Assembly (NCBI GenBank): GCA_019414545.1
Contig: DXLV01000001.1
Coordinates: 12,390 to 76,389 of the forward strand
Length of the DNA: 64,000 nt
Direction of reading: 5' to 3'
Source of the DNA: Collinsella sp.
GTDB lineage: Bacteria > Actinomycetota > Coriobacteriia > Coriobacteriales > Coriobacteriaceae
The position numbers and the translations under genes were made by a program. Positions 36,847-46,450 of this stretch are shown one piece after another. Each line of letters opens with the position of its first letter. The first letter of the stretch is position 1. The notes beneath the pieces were generated by a model, which was given only the letters and a program-made list of their open reading frames with translations, did not search any database and was not told where the DNA came from.

Positions 36847-37327
36847 AAAGGATCACTCCTTCGCGCTCGATTACCGCGGCAAAATCGGCATCAAGATGGT
36901 CGCTCGAGACAAGATCAACCTGCCTCCCAGTTTCTTTGCGCACCGCCTCGCCGAATGCCGACAACGCGAAAAGGCCAAAGCCCTGATCGCGATCGACTTC
37001 GAGACGCAAGTCAATGTCACTATCGGCACGCGCGTCGCCACGAGCATACGAGCCAAAAAGAATCACGCTTTTGATGGCGGGAATCGGGCTGGCCGCCTCA
37101 CGGACAGCGGACTCAATCTGAGCGGTATCCAAAATGCTCGCCGCGACGCTTCCGCTCGCAGAGCTTTTACCGAGTGAAGGGACAAACGGCAGCGAACGCT
37201 CGCGCAGCATCTGTCTCATAAACATATTGACTGCAACAGACGAAGTCATGCCAAGTTCTTCGCACAGCTCGGCAAATGAATCTTTAATTGACGAGTCCAC
37301 TCGCACACTCAGCACAGACGCAGCCAT
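36833..37327 (-). CDS. Antitoxin: RelB/DinJ-like domain fused to MNT nucleotidyltransferase
   Basis: This 164-residue protein has two parts. The N-terminus (LSVRVDSSIKDSFAELCEEL, then GMTSSVAVNMFMRQML) is a ribbon-helix-helix DNA-binding domain of the RelB/DinJ kind. The C-terminus is a minimal nucleotidyltransferase with the full GS-x10-D-x-D motif, GSYARGDARADSDIDL. MntA proteins normally lack a DNA-binding domain; here one protein could both AMPylate the HepT toxin and repress the operon. The ribosome site AGGAGGT is perfect. Confidence 0.88.
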   Translation of the reverse strand: MAASVLSVRVDSSIKDSFAELCEELGMTSSVAVNMFMRQMLRERSLPFVPSLGKSSASGSVAASILDTAQIESAVREAASPIPAIKSVILFGSYARGDARADSDIDLRLEVDRDQGFGLFALSAFGEAVRKETGRQVDLVSSDHLDADFAAVIEREGVILYDRA

Positions 37328-37369
37328 GGATACCTCCTGTATGACATTGTCTATATATTATCACACAGA

Positions 37370-38392
37370 CTAGCGCGAGGTCGAAGCGCGGTGTTCGATG
37401 TGGCCGGGGATCACGATGCGCTTGGGAGCTAGCCTTGCGGCCTCGCCTACCGTAGTGGTGACAACGTCGATGCGCTCGGACAGACGCTCGACTACGCGCT
37501 CGGCGATGGCGACGGTGTCCTGCGCGGCCGTGGTCACGCCGCCAAAGAGCACGTGGTTCCAGGGGTAATCGTCAAACGTCGCGATCTTGAGGCCCGCCGG
37601 CAGCGAGGGGCCCAGCTGCGCCAACGCCTCGGTCAGACGCAGAAAGACCAGACCGTTGGCGGCGATAAGGCCAAGCTTTCTACCTGCGTACTCGCGGATG
37701 TCCTCGTCCAGGCGGCCGACGCCCGTGGCGCCACCGTCGGCCAGGGTGACGACCTCGCCGGCCAGGCCGCGACGCGAGAGCTCGTCGGCAAAGGACTCGG
37801 CGCGCTCGTGACGCACGGGGCTATCGTCGCTTGCCTCGGTGAGCAGGCACAGGCGCTCGCTGCCCGCAGCGGCCAAGGCGTCCACCAGGCCGGCGACCAG
37901 CTCACGGTTGTTAGAGGTCACCAGATCGATGCCGCCATTGGCAACATCGCGGTCGAGCAGCACAACAGGTAGGCGTCCCGCGGCCGCGGCGATTGCCTCG
38001 TTGTTGCCGCCGCAGGTGTTGACGACCAGGCCGTCCACGCCGGCATCGATAAGTCTGGTGAGCGACTCTGCCTCCTTGGCGGGGTCGTTGCCGCTAATGG
38101 CCGTCATGAGCGAGCAGCCGCGCGCAGCGGCGCTGGCGGAAAGGTCCTCAAGCATGGCGCTGGAGAACGGGTTGCTAATGTCGGCCAGGATCACGCCGAT
38201 GAGATTGGTGCGCGAGCTGCGCAAATTACGTGCGGCGGCACGCGGGCGATAGCCGGTGCGCTCGATAACCGCCGCGATGCGGGCGCGGGTTTCCTCGGTC
38301 ATCTGCCCGGAGCGGTTATTGAGGTAGCGCGAGACCGTGGCCGGGCTCACGCCCGCCTCGGCAGCAATGTCCTTGATTCTCATCTGCGCCAT
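37370..38392 (-). CDS. LacI-family transcriptional regulator
   Basis: This 340-residue LacI/GalR repressor has the HTH IKDIAAEAGVSPATVSRYLN, hinge helix YRPRAAARNLRSSRTNLIGV and a periplasmic-binding-like core (ILADISNPFSSAMLEDLSAS). No sugar genes are next to it: a HepT module lies downstream and a GntR regulator upstream, so its target is elsewhere or unknown. MAQMRIKDI at 38392 is the likely start, though the ribosome site is weak. Confidence 0.88.
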   Translation of the reverse strand: MAQMRIKDIAAEAGVSPATVSRYLNNRSGQMTEETRARIAAVIERTGYRPRAAARNLRSSRTNLIGVILADISNPFSSAMLEDLSASAAARGCSLMTAISGNDPAKEAESLTRLIDAGVDGLVVNTCGGNNEAIAAAAGRLPVVLLDRDVANGGIDLVTSNNRELVAGLVDALAAAGSERLCLLTEASDDSPVRHERAESFADELSRRGLAGEVVTLADGGATGVGRLDEDIREYAGRKLGLIAANGLVFLRLTEALAQLGPSLPAGLKIATFDDYPWNHVLFGGVTTAAQDTVAIAERVVERLSERIDVVTTTVGEAARLAPKRIVIPGHIEHRASTSR

Positions 38393-38514
38393 AGCGCACC
38401 CCGTTTCCCCATTGTCGGCAGTCTGAGCCATTTTAGGCATTTTTAATAATTTCGGTTGCAAAACGCTGTAGGTGAGCAGCATCGTTTTGCGTCTCGAGCA
38501 GATGCGATGATGGG

Positions 38515-39207
38515 CTAGATAGACGAGTCTTTGGACAGCTCAAAATAGTCGGGATGCAAGGCGATAACCGGGCCCTGCTCCTCGGGCATCAGATGCAAGT
38601 GCGTCTCTGCCAGGTAGCTCGCCGTATCGGTATCGCCCTTCTTAATGGCCTCGAGAATCCGGCGATGCTGTCGACGAATCGGCTCCCAATCCAGATCCTG
38701 CGACACCATACGCAACCAGTTATATCGCTCAAAATGCGTGTTGATGCTCTTCATCCAATCCCACAACATGTGACGACCGGCAATCGCAAAACACGTCTCA
38801 TGGAACAGGTTGTCCAGATCGAAAAAGCGACGCGTTTCGCTATGGTCGAGCGACTCGGACTCGGCAAGAATCTGCCCGAGCCGATGCTTTTGCTCGGGCG
38901 TGGCGGCAGAGCAGCATTTAATGAGCACACTTCTCTCGAGTTTCTCGCGCAAGAAACAAGCGTTCTCGGCGCGCTCCATGCTGATCTTAGAGACGTAGGT
39001 GCCGCTCTTGGGACGCGTTTCCACCAGCTCCTGCTCGCGCAGACGCACAAAGGACTCGCGAATGGGTGTTCGCCCGATTCCCGTCTCTTTTTCCAGGCCA
39101 ATCGCCGAAAGACGCGTGCCGGGCTTGAGCTCGGCATAGATAATCTTGGAGCGCAATGCGCTGTATGCCTGATCTTGCAGGCTCTGATAATGCTGGTGTT
39201 GTTCCAT
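38515..39207 (-). CDS. GntR-family regulator (FadR subgroup)
   Basis: This 230-residue regulator has an N-terminal winged HTH (YSALRSKIIYAELKPGTRLS, then EKETGIGRTPIRESFVRL) and an all-helical FCD ligand domain with metal-binding His residues (DLDNLFHETCF, later RRQHRRILEAI, and AETHLHLM). It lies about 200 bp downstream of the Fe-S flavin oxidoreductase gene on the same strand, so it may control that enzyme in response to its substrate, which is inference from position. Confidence 0.88.
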   Translation of the reverse strand: MEQHQHYQSLQDQAYSALRSKIIYAELKPGTRLSAIGLEKETGIGRTPIRESFVRLREQELVETRPKSGTYVSKISMERAENACFLREKLERSVLIKCCSAATPEQKHRLGQILAESESLDHSETRRFFDLDNLFHETCFAIAGRHMLWDWMKSINTHFERYNWLRMVSQDLDWEPIRRQHRRILEAIKKGDTDTASYLAETHLHLMPEEQGPVIALHPDYFELSKDSSI

Positions 39208-39324
39208 AAAGCTAAAGCCCTCGGATGAAGCTCACGGTTTGTCGAATACCACGTAATACTATCGCATCCCCCATCCCCTTAATTGCGGTGAAAGAGGCGG
39301 TGCTCACGTCGCCAGCACCGCAAG

Positions 39325-39376
39325 AGCGAGCGGCGGCATCCCGAAACCCGGGACACCACCGCTGTTTTGCTATCGG
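39325..39376 (-). terminator. Imperfect hairpin after the flavin oxidoreductase gene
   Basis: The segments gcggcggcatcccg and cgggacaccaccgc pair imperfectly. No clear T-run follows on the minus strand, so the terminator role is tentative. Confidence 0.35.
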
Positions 39377-39416
39377 ATGGCGCAGAGACGCCTCTCCTCA
39401 TGCACCAAGGGACTGA

Positions 39417-41366
39417 CTAGAGTTCGCAGGCCACCTTGTAGCCGTCGCCGATGGCGTCGCGGATGTTGCCGCACTTCTGGGCATCGCCCAGCACGTGGGT
39501 GGAGACACCGGCAGCGGCAAGGTCGTCGGCAAGCTTGGTATTGGGACGATAGCCCATGGCAAGCACCAGCGTATCGGCATCGGCGATGGTGTGGATCTGG
39601 CCATCCTTTTCGTACGAGATGGTGTCCTCGGTGATCTCGGTCACCTTGGCCTCGGTCAGCACGTGAACGCCCTTGGAGAGCATGCGCGTGATGAGCACCG
39701 CACGACCGGCACCGCCCTCGTTGGCGGCGAGCGTCTTGGTCATCTCGATAACGGTGACATCGCGATTGGCCGGCGAAAGGTCGTTGACCAGCGGGGCCAG
39801 GTAATCGGCCGTCTCGCAGCCAACGGTGCCGCCGCCCACGATGACGATCTTCTTGCCCGGGAAAGCCTTGCCGCCCAGCAGGTCGTCGGCCGTCATAACC
39901 TGCTTAAAGCCCTGCATGAAGGCCGGAGCGATGGGCTCGGCACCATAAGCCAGGACAACCTCGTAGCCCGCGTAGTCGCGCTGAATGTCCTCGGCCGAAA
40001 GCTCGGTACCAAAGACGCACGTGACGCCTGCCTCGGCTAGGCGACGGTACTGATACTTGATCACGCGGGTGAGCTCCTGTTTTGCCGGCGGAACGGCCGC
40101 GATACGCATCTCGCCGCCCGGCTCGTCCTGCTTATCCACGAGCACCACGTTGTGACCGCGCTTGGCGGCAATGTAGGCTGCCTCCATGCCCGCAGGACCA
40201 GCGCCCACAACAAGCACGTTCTTGGCCTCAGCGGCAGGCTCGTAGCCAGCCTCGTCGCGCTCCACGTCCGGATTGACGGTGCAGGAGATGCGCTTGCCAA
40301 ACATAATGCCGTTCAGGCAGCGCAGGCAGCCGATGCAAGGGCGGATGTCGTCGGCGTTGCCGGCAGCGGCCTTGTTGCAGAACTCGGCATCGCACAGATT
40401 GGCGCGACCCATCATGCAGATGTCGGCGGCGCCGTCCTCGATCAGCTCCTCGGCAATCCATGCCTCGTTGATGCGGCCGACCGTGGCAACGGGAATGTTC
40501 ACATGCTTTTTGATCTCGCGCGAGCAGGCGGCGTGCGAGGCCTGCTGCGTGCCGGCAGCGGGAATTGCAGAGCCGCGCTTGATGGTGGTACCGCCCGACA
40601 CGTGAATCATGTCCACGCCGGCCTTCTCCAGGCGGCGCGAGACGTAGATCATGTCGTTGAGGGTCAAGCCGCCATCGGTGTACTCATCGCCCGAGATGCG
40701 GACGTCGATGATGAAATCCTTGCCGCAGCGCTCGCGAATCTCGGCGATAACCTCGAGCAAAAAGCGCATGCGGGCGTCGAGCGAGCCACCGTACTCATCG
40801 GTACGCTTGTTGTAGAGCGGAGTCAAAAAGCCGCCGAGCATACCGTGGGCGTGTGCCGCATGGACCTCGACGCCATCGACGCCGGCCTTCTGCATACGCA
40901 CGGCAGCGTCGCCAAACTGATGCGTGAGCTCGTGGATCTCGTCGATGGTGATAGGACGCGGAGCCTCGCGGGCATAAGACGGGCCCACGAAGGACGGAGC
41001 AATGAGGCGCGGGGTGCCCGGAATGTTAAAGGCCATGTAGGCGGGGTGGAAGAGCTGCGGCATGATCTTGCAGCCGTACTCGTGGACGGCGGCGGCGAGC
41101 TTTTCCCAGCCGGGGATAAACGTGTCGTCGTAGCAGCACATGTCACCCGGCAGATAGGTATAGGTGGGCTCGACCGTCACGACCTCGGTGATGATCAGGC
41201 CCACGCCGCCCTTGGCACGGGCGCGGTAATGGTCGACCAAATCGTCGGTCACATAGCCGTGATCGGCCAGGTTGGTAGACACCGGCGGCATAAAGACGCG
41301 GTTCTTGACCTCGGTCGTTCCGACCTTGATCGGACTAAAGAGCATCGGGTAGAAGGAGGACTCCAT
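39417..41366 (-). CDS. NADH:flavin oxidoreductase / 2-enoate reductase (FMN, 4Fe-4S, FAD)
   Basis: This 649-residue enzyme reduces enoate or enone C=C bonds. The N-terminal half is an Old-Yellow-Enzyme barrel (PIKVGTTEVKNRVFMPPV; VHAAHAHGMLGGFLTPLYNK). A 4Fe-4S site follows (CIGCLRCLNG...CTVNP). The C-terminal half binds FAD and NAD(P)H (VLVVGAGPAGMEAAYIAAKR; KIVIVGGGTVGCETADYL). Relatives include FadH, BaiCD/BaiH and gut steroid reductases, so the natural substrate may be a fatty acid, bile acid or steroid; sequence reading cannot decide. ATG 41366 follows GAAAGGAAG. A GntR regulator lies downstream. Confidence 0.9.
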   Translation of the reverse strand: MESSFYPMLFSPIKVGTTEVKNRVFMPPVSTNLADHGYVTDDLVDHYRARAKGGVGLIITEVVTVEPTYTYLPGDMCCYDDTFIPGWEKLAAAVHEYGCKIMPQLFHPAYMAFNIPGTPRLIAPSFVGPSYAREAPRPITIDEIHELTHQFGDAAVRMQKAGVDGVEVHAAHAHGMLGGFLTPLYNKRTDEYGGSLDARMRFLLEVIAEIRERCGKDFIIDVRISGDEYTDGGLTLNDMIYVSRRLEKAGVDMIHVSGGTTIKRGSAIPAAGTQQASHAACSREIKKHVNIPVATVGRINEAWIAEELIEDGAADICMMGRANLCDAEFCNKAAAGNADDIRPCIGCLRCLNGIMFGKRISCTVNPDVERDEAGYEPAAEAKNVLVVGAGPAGMEAAYIAAKRGHNVVLVDKQDEPGGEMRIAAVPPAKQELTRVIKYQYRRLAEAGVTCVFGTELSAEDIQRDYAGYEVVLAYGAEPIAPAFMQGFKQVMTADDLLGGKAFPGKKIVIVGGGTVGCETADYLAPLVNDLSPANRDVTVIEMTKTLAANEGGAGRAVLITRMLSKGVHVLTEAKVTEITEDTISYEKDGQIHTIADADTLVLAMGYRPNTKLADDLAAAGVSTHVLGDAQKCGNIRDAIGDGYKVACEL

Positions 41367-41474
41367 GCAGGCTTCCTTTCGTTTGAGCCGCTCGGCGGCA
41401 GTTGCTAACGTACTTATCGTACCAGCAACTGCCGTATCCGCACTCGCTCGCACTCTCCACCTTCAATCCCGACC

Positions 41475-41597
41475 CTCACAAAAAGTTGCGGTGGGATACG
41501 GAGTAGATGAGGCTTTTGACAGACAAAACAGTCCGTATTCCACCGCAACTGATGGGCGGGGTGGAATTGAGGGCTCAGATAGTCAGTCATGCCCTCA
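41475..41597. repeat. Family C repeat, copy 1 (left of kdp)
   Basis: About 125 bp is repeated in direct orientation at 49888-50010. Its core is a palindrome with 19-bp arms, agttgcggtgggatacgga / tccgtattccaccgcaact (one mismatch), at 41484-41550. Confidence 0.85.
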
Positions 41598-41613
41598 TCC
41601 GCCACTTCCTCAC

Positions 41614-42204
41614 CTACAGCGCGCCGTCCAGCATAAGGTTCACCTTAAGCACGTTGACCGTGGGCTCGCCGAAGACGCCCAGGAATCGGCCCTTGGTGCA
41701 CTGGGCGATGATCTCGCGCACCTCGTCTTCGCTCTTGCCCGTGGCCTTGGCAAGGCGCGGGACCTGGTACTCGGCGGCATCCGGAGAGATCTCCGGGTCG
41801 AGGCCGGACCCCGAACACGTCACCAGGTCGACGGGCACAGCGTCCATATCGGCATCGGGGTTGGCGGCGCGAATCTTCTTCACGCGCGCATCCACAAGCT
41901 GCCGATACTTCTCACTCGCCGGGGACAGGTTGGACGGGGCACCATACGCCATGAGCTCGCCGTCTTCGCCTTCGACAATTGACACGTTCTGGATACGACC
42001 CCACATGTGGGCTTCGTCATCGAAGTTCTGGCCGATGAGCTCGGAACCCACAACCTTGCCGTCGACCGTAATAAGCGATCCGTTCGCCTGGTACGGAAAC
42101 GCAAGCTGCGCGACGCCGGTCACGACGAGCGTATAGCCCAGGCCGCAGACAACGGTAAACAGCGCGAACACGCCCAGTGCGCGCGATGCAACACCTTTGA
42201 ACAT
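41614..42204 (-). CDS. kdpC: K+-transporting ATPase subunit C
   Basis: KdpC is the single-span subunit that assists K+ binding and ATP use in the KdpFABC pump. It has 196 residues: one N-terminal membrane helix (ALGVFALFTVVCGLGYTLVV) and an extracellular domain with GSELIGQNF and the TCSGSGLDPEISPDAA motif typical of KdpC. It is the last gene of kdpFABC, 12 bp after kdpB, and is followed by a family C repeat. Confidence 0.95.
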   Translation of the reverse strand: MFKGVASRALGVFALFTVVCGLGYTLVVTGVAQLAFPYQANGSLITVDGKVVGSELIGQNFDDEAHMWGRIQNVSIVEGEDGELMAYGAPSNLSPASEKYRQLVDARVKKIRAANPDADMDAVPVDLVTCSGSGLDPEISPDAAEYQVPRLAKATGKSEDEVREIIAQCTKGRFLGVFGEPTVNVLKVNLMLDGAL

Positions 42205-42216
42205 ACAAACCTCCGT

Positions 42217-44277
42217 CTACATCATGCCAATGCCGAACAAGGCCAGCAGCATGTCGATAATCTTGATGAATACGAACGGCGCCACGATACCGCCCAGACC
42301 CCACACCAGCAGGTTGTGGGTCAGCAGCTGGCCGGACGAAAGCTCGCGGTACTTCACGCCTTTCAGGGCGGCAGGAATCAGCGCGACGATGACCAACGCG
42401 TTGTAGATGATGGCGGACAGCACGGCAGACAACGGGCTGGTGAGCCCCAGGATGTTGAGGGCGTCCAACCCGGGGTAGATTGGCGAGAATAGCGCCGGGA
42501 TGATGGCGAAATACTTGGCGACGTCGTTGGCGACCGAGAAGGTCGTGAGCGAGCCGCGGGTCATGAGCAGTTGCTTGCCGATACGCACGATATCGATGAG
42601 CTTGGTGGGGCTGGAGTCGAGGTCGACCATGTTGCCGGCCTCCTTGGCAGCCTGGGTTCCCGTGTTCATGGCCACGGCGACGTCGGCCTGGGCGAGCGCC
42701 GGTGCATCGTTGGTGCCATCGCCGGTCATGGCGACCAGGTGGCCCTCGCGCTGGAACGCGCGGATCTTCTCGAGCTTGCCCTCGGGGGTGGCCTCGGCCA
42801 GGAAGTCGTCCACGCCCGCCTCGGCTGCGATGGCGGCCGCCGTGAGCGGGTTATCGCCCGTCACCATGATGGTCTTGATACCCATGCGGCGCAGGTCGGC
42901 GAACTTCTCCTTAACGCCGGACTTGATGATGTCCTTGAGGTACACAACGCCCAGCACGCGGCAGTTCTTGGTCACGACCAGCGGGGTGCCGCCAGCCTTG
43001 GCGATGCGCTCGACGACCTCGTCGCACTCCTGGGAGAACACGCCGCCGGCTGCCTCCACATAGGTGCGCACGGAATCGGCAGCGCCCTTGCGGATCTCAT
43101 TGCCCTCGTAGTTCACGCCGGACATACGCGTTGCCGCGGTGAACGGGATGAACTCCATGCCCTTATCCTCGAGCGTGCGGCCGCGCAGACCGAACTGCTC
43201 CTTGGCGAGCACGACGATGGAACGGCCCTCGGGGGTCTCGTCGGCCAGCGAGGAAAGCTGGGCGGCATCGGCCAGCTCCGCGGGATCGACGCCGTCGACC
43301 GGGATGAACTCGGCGGCTTGGCGGTTACCCAGGGTGATGGTGCCGGTCTTGTCGAGCATGAGGATGTCGACGTCGCCGGCGGCCTCGATGGCGCGGCCGG
43401 ACATGGCCAGCACGTTGGCCTCGTTCAGACGGCTCATGCCGGCGATGCCGATGGCGGACAGAAGGGCGCCGATGGTAGTGGGAGCCAGGCACACGAGCAG
43501 CGCCACGAGCGTGGTCACGGCCGTGGGGTTGACCATGTCGTTAAGACCGACCGAGAAGCAGGAGTAACAATACAGGGCCAGCGTGACCAGAATAAAGACG
43601 ATGGAAAGGGCCACCAGGAAGATCTCCAGAGCGATCTCGTTAGGGGTCTTCTTGCGCGCGGCACCCTCGACCATCGCGATCATCTTGTCCAGGAAGCTCT
43701 GGCCGGGCTCACTGGAGATCTTGACGATGATCCAGTCGGACAGCACCGTGGTACCGCCGGTAACGGCAGAGCGGTCGCCGCCGGCCTCGCGGACCACGGG
43801 GGCGGACTCGCCGGTGATGGCGGACTCGTCAACGGAGGCAGCGCCCTCGATGACGTCGCCGTCGCCGGGTATCTGCTCGCCGGCGCGTACGATCACCAGG
43901 TCGCCGCGCGTGAGCTCGGTACCGGGAACGACGGTGAAGTGCTCCTTGTCCTCAACGGACTCGATGCGATGGGCCTCGACATCCTTCTTGGCCGCACGCA
44001 GAGAATCAGCCTGAGCCTTACCGCGGCCCTCGGCAAGCGCCTCGGCGAAGTTCGAGAACAGGTCGGTGAGCCACAGGATGACCGCGATGGCGACCACATA
44101 GTAGGTGGGCACACCCGCGTCCCGCACACCGAAGATGGAAGCGACGGCCAGGACGGAGGTCATGACGGCTGAAAGCCACACCAGGAACATGACCGGGTTT
44201 TGAATCTGGACGCGAGGGTCCAGCTTGGCAAACGAGTCGCGGACCGCGCGGCCCATCATGTCTTTTTGCATAGTCAT
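42217..44277 (-). CDS. kdpB: K+-transporting ATPase subunit B (P-type ATPase)
   Basis: KdpB hydrolyses ATP in the high-affinity K+ pump. It has 686 residues, with the phosphorylation site [12 protein letters not shown], the TGES-type loop [10 protein letters not shown], the TGD motif [13 protein letters not shown], and the hinge [22 protein letters not shown] 44277 is preferred over 44301 because AGGAGGG lies ten bases upstream and the longer frame overlaps kdpA. The helices place it in the inner membrane with KdpA and KdpC. Confidence 0.97.
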   Translation of the reverse strand: MTMQKDMMGRAVRDSFAKLDPRVQIQNPVMFLVWLSAVMTSVLAVASIFGVRDAGVPTYYVVAIAVILWLTDLFSNFAEALAEGRGKAQADSLRAAKKDVEAHRIESVEDKEHFTVVPGTELTRGDLVIVRAGEQIPGDGDVIEGAASVDESAITGESAPVVREAGGDRSAVTGGTTVLSDWIIVKISSEPGQSFLDKMIAMVEGAARKKTPNEIALEIFLVALSIVFILVTLALYCYSCFSVGLNDMVNPTAVTTLVALLVCLAPTTIGALLSAIGIAGMSRLNEANVLAMSGRAIEAAGDVDILMLDKTGTITLGNRQAAEFIPVDGVDPAELADAAQLSSLADETPEGRSIVVLAKEQFGLRGRTLEDKGMEFIPFTAATRMSGVNYEGNEIRKGAADSVRTYVEAAGGVFSQECDEVVERIAKAGGTPLVVTKNCRVLGVVYLKDIIKSGVKEKFADLRRMGIKTIMVTGDNPLTAAAIAAEAGVDDFLAEATPEGKLEKIRAFQREGHLVAMTGDGTNDAPALAQADVAVAMNTGTQAAKEAGNMVDLDSSPTKLIDIVRIGKQLLMTRGSLTTFSVANDVAKYFAIIPALFSPIYPGLDALNILGLTSPLSAVLSAIIYNALVIVALIPAALKGVKYRELSSGQLLTHNLLVWGLGGIVAPFVFIKIIDMLLALFGIGMM

Positions 44278-44293
44278 AAATCTGCGCCCTCCT

Positions 44294-46117
44294 TTACGCA
44301 ATCATCTGGAAGAACTCGGCAACGGGGCCAAGCGCCAGGGCCGGGAAGAAGCTCAGGGCACCGATCAGCAGAACGATGAACACGAGCAGGAATACGAACA
44401 TGCCGTTGGTGGTAGACAGGGTACCGGCGCTCTCGGCGACCTTACCCTTCTTGGCCAGCGAGCCGGCGATAGCCAGCGTACCGATGATGGGCATGAAGCG
44501 GGCGAACAGCATCTCGAGGCCGAGCATGACGTTGATCCAGGGAATGTTGCAGTTCATACCTGCAAACGCCGAGCCGTTGTTGCCGCCGCATGAGGTGAAG
44601 GCATACAGCACCTCGGAGAAGCCGTGCGCGCCACCATTGTTGAGCTGGTCGGCAAGACCGGGCACCATGCAGGCGATGGCCGAGCACACCAGAATGGCAA
44701 ACGGAGTTGCCAGGCACAGGACAACTGCCCAGCGCATCTCGCCCGGCTCGATCTTCTTGCCCAGGAACTCGGGCGTGCGGCCGACCATAAGGCCGGCGAT
44801 GAACACTGTGAGGATGGCGAAGCCGATCATGCCGTACAGGCCGCAGCCCACGCCGCCGAAGACGACCTCGCCCAGAGCCATCTGGAGCATCTGGACAAAA
44901 CCGCCCAGCGGGGTGTAGGAGTCGTGCATGGAGTTAACCGAGCCGTTGGAAGCGGCGGTGGTGTAAGCCGACCACGTGGAGGAGGTGGCGATACCGAAGC
45001 GGCTCTCCTTGCCCTCCATGTTGCCGCCGGCTTGGCCGTCGGTCATCTCGATATTGACCGCTCCGCCATCGGCCAGCTGCGGGGTGCCCGCATGCTCGTT
45101 GACGGCGATGATGCCGGTGAAGACCACCAGCAGGATGAACATGGCGGCAAAGATGGCCTTGCCCTGCTTGGTGTTCTTGACGCCGATACCGAAGGTGAAG
45201 CAGCAGGCAGCCGGGATCAGCAGCAGGCTGGTCATCTCGATGATGTTGGTGAAGGCACTGGGGTTCTCATACGGATGGGCGGAGTTCACGCCGAAGAAGC
45301 CGCCGCCGTTGGTTCCGGACTGCTTGATGGCGACCTGAGGAGCCGCAGGACCCTGGGGCAGGAACTGCTCGGTGACCACGCGCGCGCCCTCGACAACCTT
45401 GCCGTCGACCTTGACCGTGTCGCCCTCGATCTGGGCGCCGTCGAGGACGCTCCAGCCGCCGTCTGCATTAGGCTGGACGGCGACGGGCTCTACGAGCTCA
45501 GCCTTCTGAGCCGGCTGGAAGTTGGAGATGACGCCACCGGCAGCCAGGCAGATGCCGAACACGAGGTTCAGCGGGATGAGCACATACAGGACGGTGCGGG
45601 TGAGGTCGACCCAGAAGGAACCCAAGCTCTGCTCCTTGACCTGACGGAAGCCGCGAATCAGCGCGAACATGACCGCGATACCGGTGCCAGCGGAAACGAA
45701 GTTCTGCACGGTGAGACCCATGAACTGCACAAGGTAGGACAGGGTGGTCTCGCCGGAGTAGGACTGCCAGTTGGTGTTGGTTATGAAGGAAGCAGCCGTA
45801 TTGAACGACAGGTCCCATGGCACACCCGGCAGGTGCTGGGGATTGCCTGGCAAGAAGGACTGAAGCGCTTGAAGTGCCACAAGGACCACGAGGCCGATCC
45901 CCGAAAAGACCAGCACGCTCGCCAGGTAGCGCCTACACCCCATCTGCTCTGCCGCGTCGATGCGAAGCAGACGATAGACGCCACGCTCCACAGGAGCAAT
46001 CACAGGCGACAGGAACGTATGCTCACCATCCATGATATGGGCCATGAACCGACCGAGCGGAACGGCCAGGACGACGAGCACGGCAAAGTACAAGATGTAC
46101 TGAATCGCAGCGTCCAT
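44294..46117 (-). CDS. kdpA: K+-transporting ATPase subunit A
   Basis: KdpA is the channel-like K+-binding subunit. It has 607 residues and about ten membrane helices. The family's selectivity-filter loops are visible as [20 protein letters not shown] and [15 protein letters not shown]. It lies between kdpF (3-bp gap) and kdpB. The full kdpFABC set is intact, so high-affinity K+ uptake should work. Confidence 0.96.
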   Translation of the reverse strand: MDAAIQYILYFAVLVVLAVPLGRFMAHIMDGEHTFLSPVIAPVERGVYRLLRIDAAEQMGCRRYLASVLVFSGIGLVVLVALQALQSFLPGNPQHLPGVPWDLSFNTAASFITNTNWQSYSGETTLSYLVQFMGLTVQNFVSAGTGIAVMFALIRGFRQVKEQSLGSFWVDLTRTVLYVLIPLNLVFGICLAAGGVISNFQPAQKAELVEPVAVQPNADGGWSVLDGAQIEGDTVKVDGKVVEGARVVTEQFLPQGPAAPQVAIKQSGTNGGGFFGVNSAHPYENPSAFTNIIEMTSLLLIPAACCFTFGIGVKNTKQGKAIFAAMFILLVVFTGIIAVNEHAGTPQLADGGAVNIEMTDGQAGGNMEGKESRFGIATSSTWSAYTTAASNGSVNSMHDSYTPLGGFVQMLQMALGEVVFGGVGCGLYGMIGFAILTVFIAGLMVGRTPEFLGKKIEPGEMRWAVVLCLATPFAILVCSAIACMVPGLADQLNNGGAHGFSEVLYAFTSCGGNNGSAFAGMNCNIPWINVMLGLEMLFARFMPIIGTLAIAGSLAKKGKVAESAGTLSTTNGMFVFLLVFIVLLIGALSFFPALALGPVAEFFQMIA

Positions 46118-46120
46118 AGT

Positions 46121-46207
46121 TTACGAATCACTCCTCATCAGAATGTAGATGTAATAGATAAGGAGTCCAATGCAGACGACTCCGATAATGGGAACGAGGA
46201 TGTCCAT
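46121..46207 (-). CDS. kdpF: K+-transporting ATPase subunit F
   Basis: KdpF is a 28-residue single-helix peptide (MDILVPIIGVVCIGLLIYYI and a short tail YILMRSDS) that stabilises the Kdp complex. The frame lies right before kdpA, as in other kdp operons. A GAAAGGGGCGG stretch precedes the ATG. Its position and hydrophobic pattern identify it. Confidence 0.88.
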   Translation of the reverse strand: MDILVPIIGVVCIGLLIYYIYILMRSDS

Positions 46208-46450
46208 TACCGCCCCTTTCACGCGCGGTCCGATGTCTCGGACGCCTGCTCTCGCAAGCGTCTGGGGACAGTAAACGCTTCTAGGGATTAAAGAGGCGTG
46301 AGTGCTGGGGCTCACGACCTTAAGATGCCGTAAAGATGCAGGTAGAAAGCACTATTGCGGCTGCAGTGCGCCTATACTCGACCTCGCGAGCATACAGTGG
46401 CGTCCTCGCCGCGTATGCACGCATGGACAACGCTTCAGAAAGGCTACGCT
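46208..46450. promoter_or_regulatory. Divergent control region kdpFABC / kdpDE
   Basis: About 240 bp separates the divergent kdp operons. It contains two hairpin-forming stretches (gtgag/ctcac near 46300 and gacgc/gcgtc near 46250). KdpE should bind here; I see no certain site. Confidence 0.5.

Noticed and set aside
41414..41605. 63-codon frame through repeat C
   Set aside because: It reads through the palindrome and is broken in the other repeat copy.
46208..46330. c-di-AMP riboswitch before kdp
   Set aside because: The leader forms hairpins, but I could not match the conserved ydaO/kdp riboswitch core. An Infernal search would decide.
46355..46450. Upstream extension of kdpD
   Set aside because: The first 32 residues do not match the family, and the ATG at 46451 has a ribosome site.
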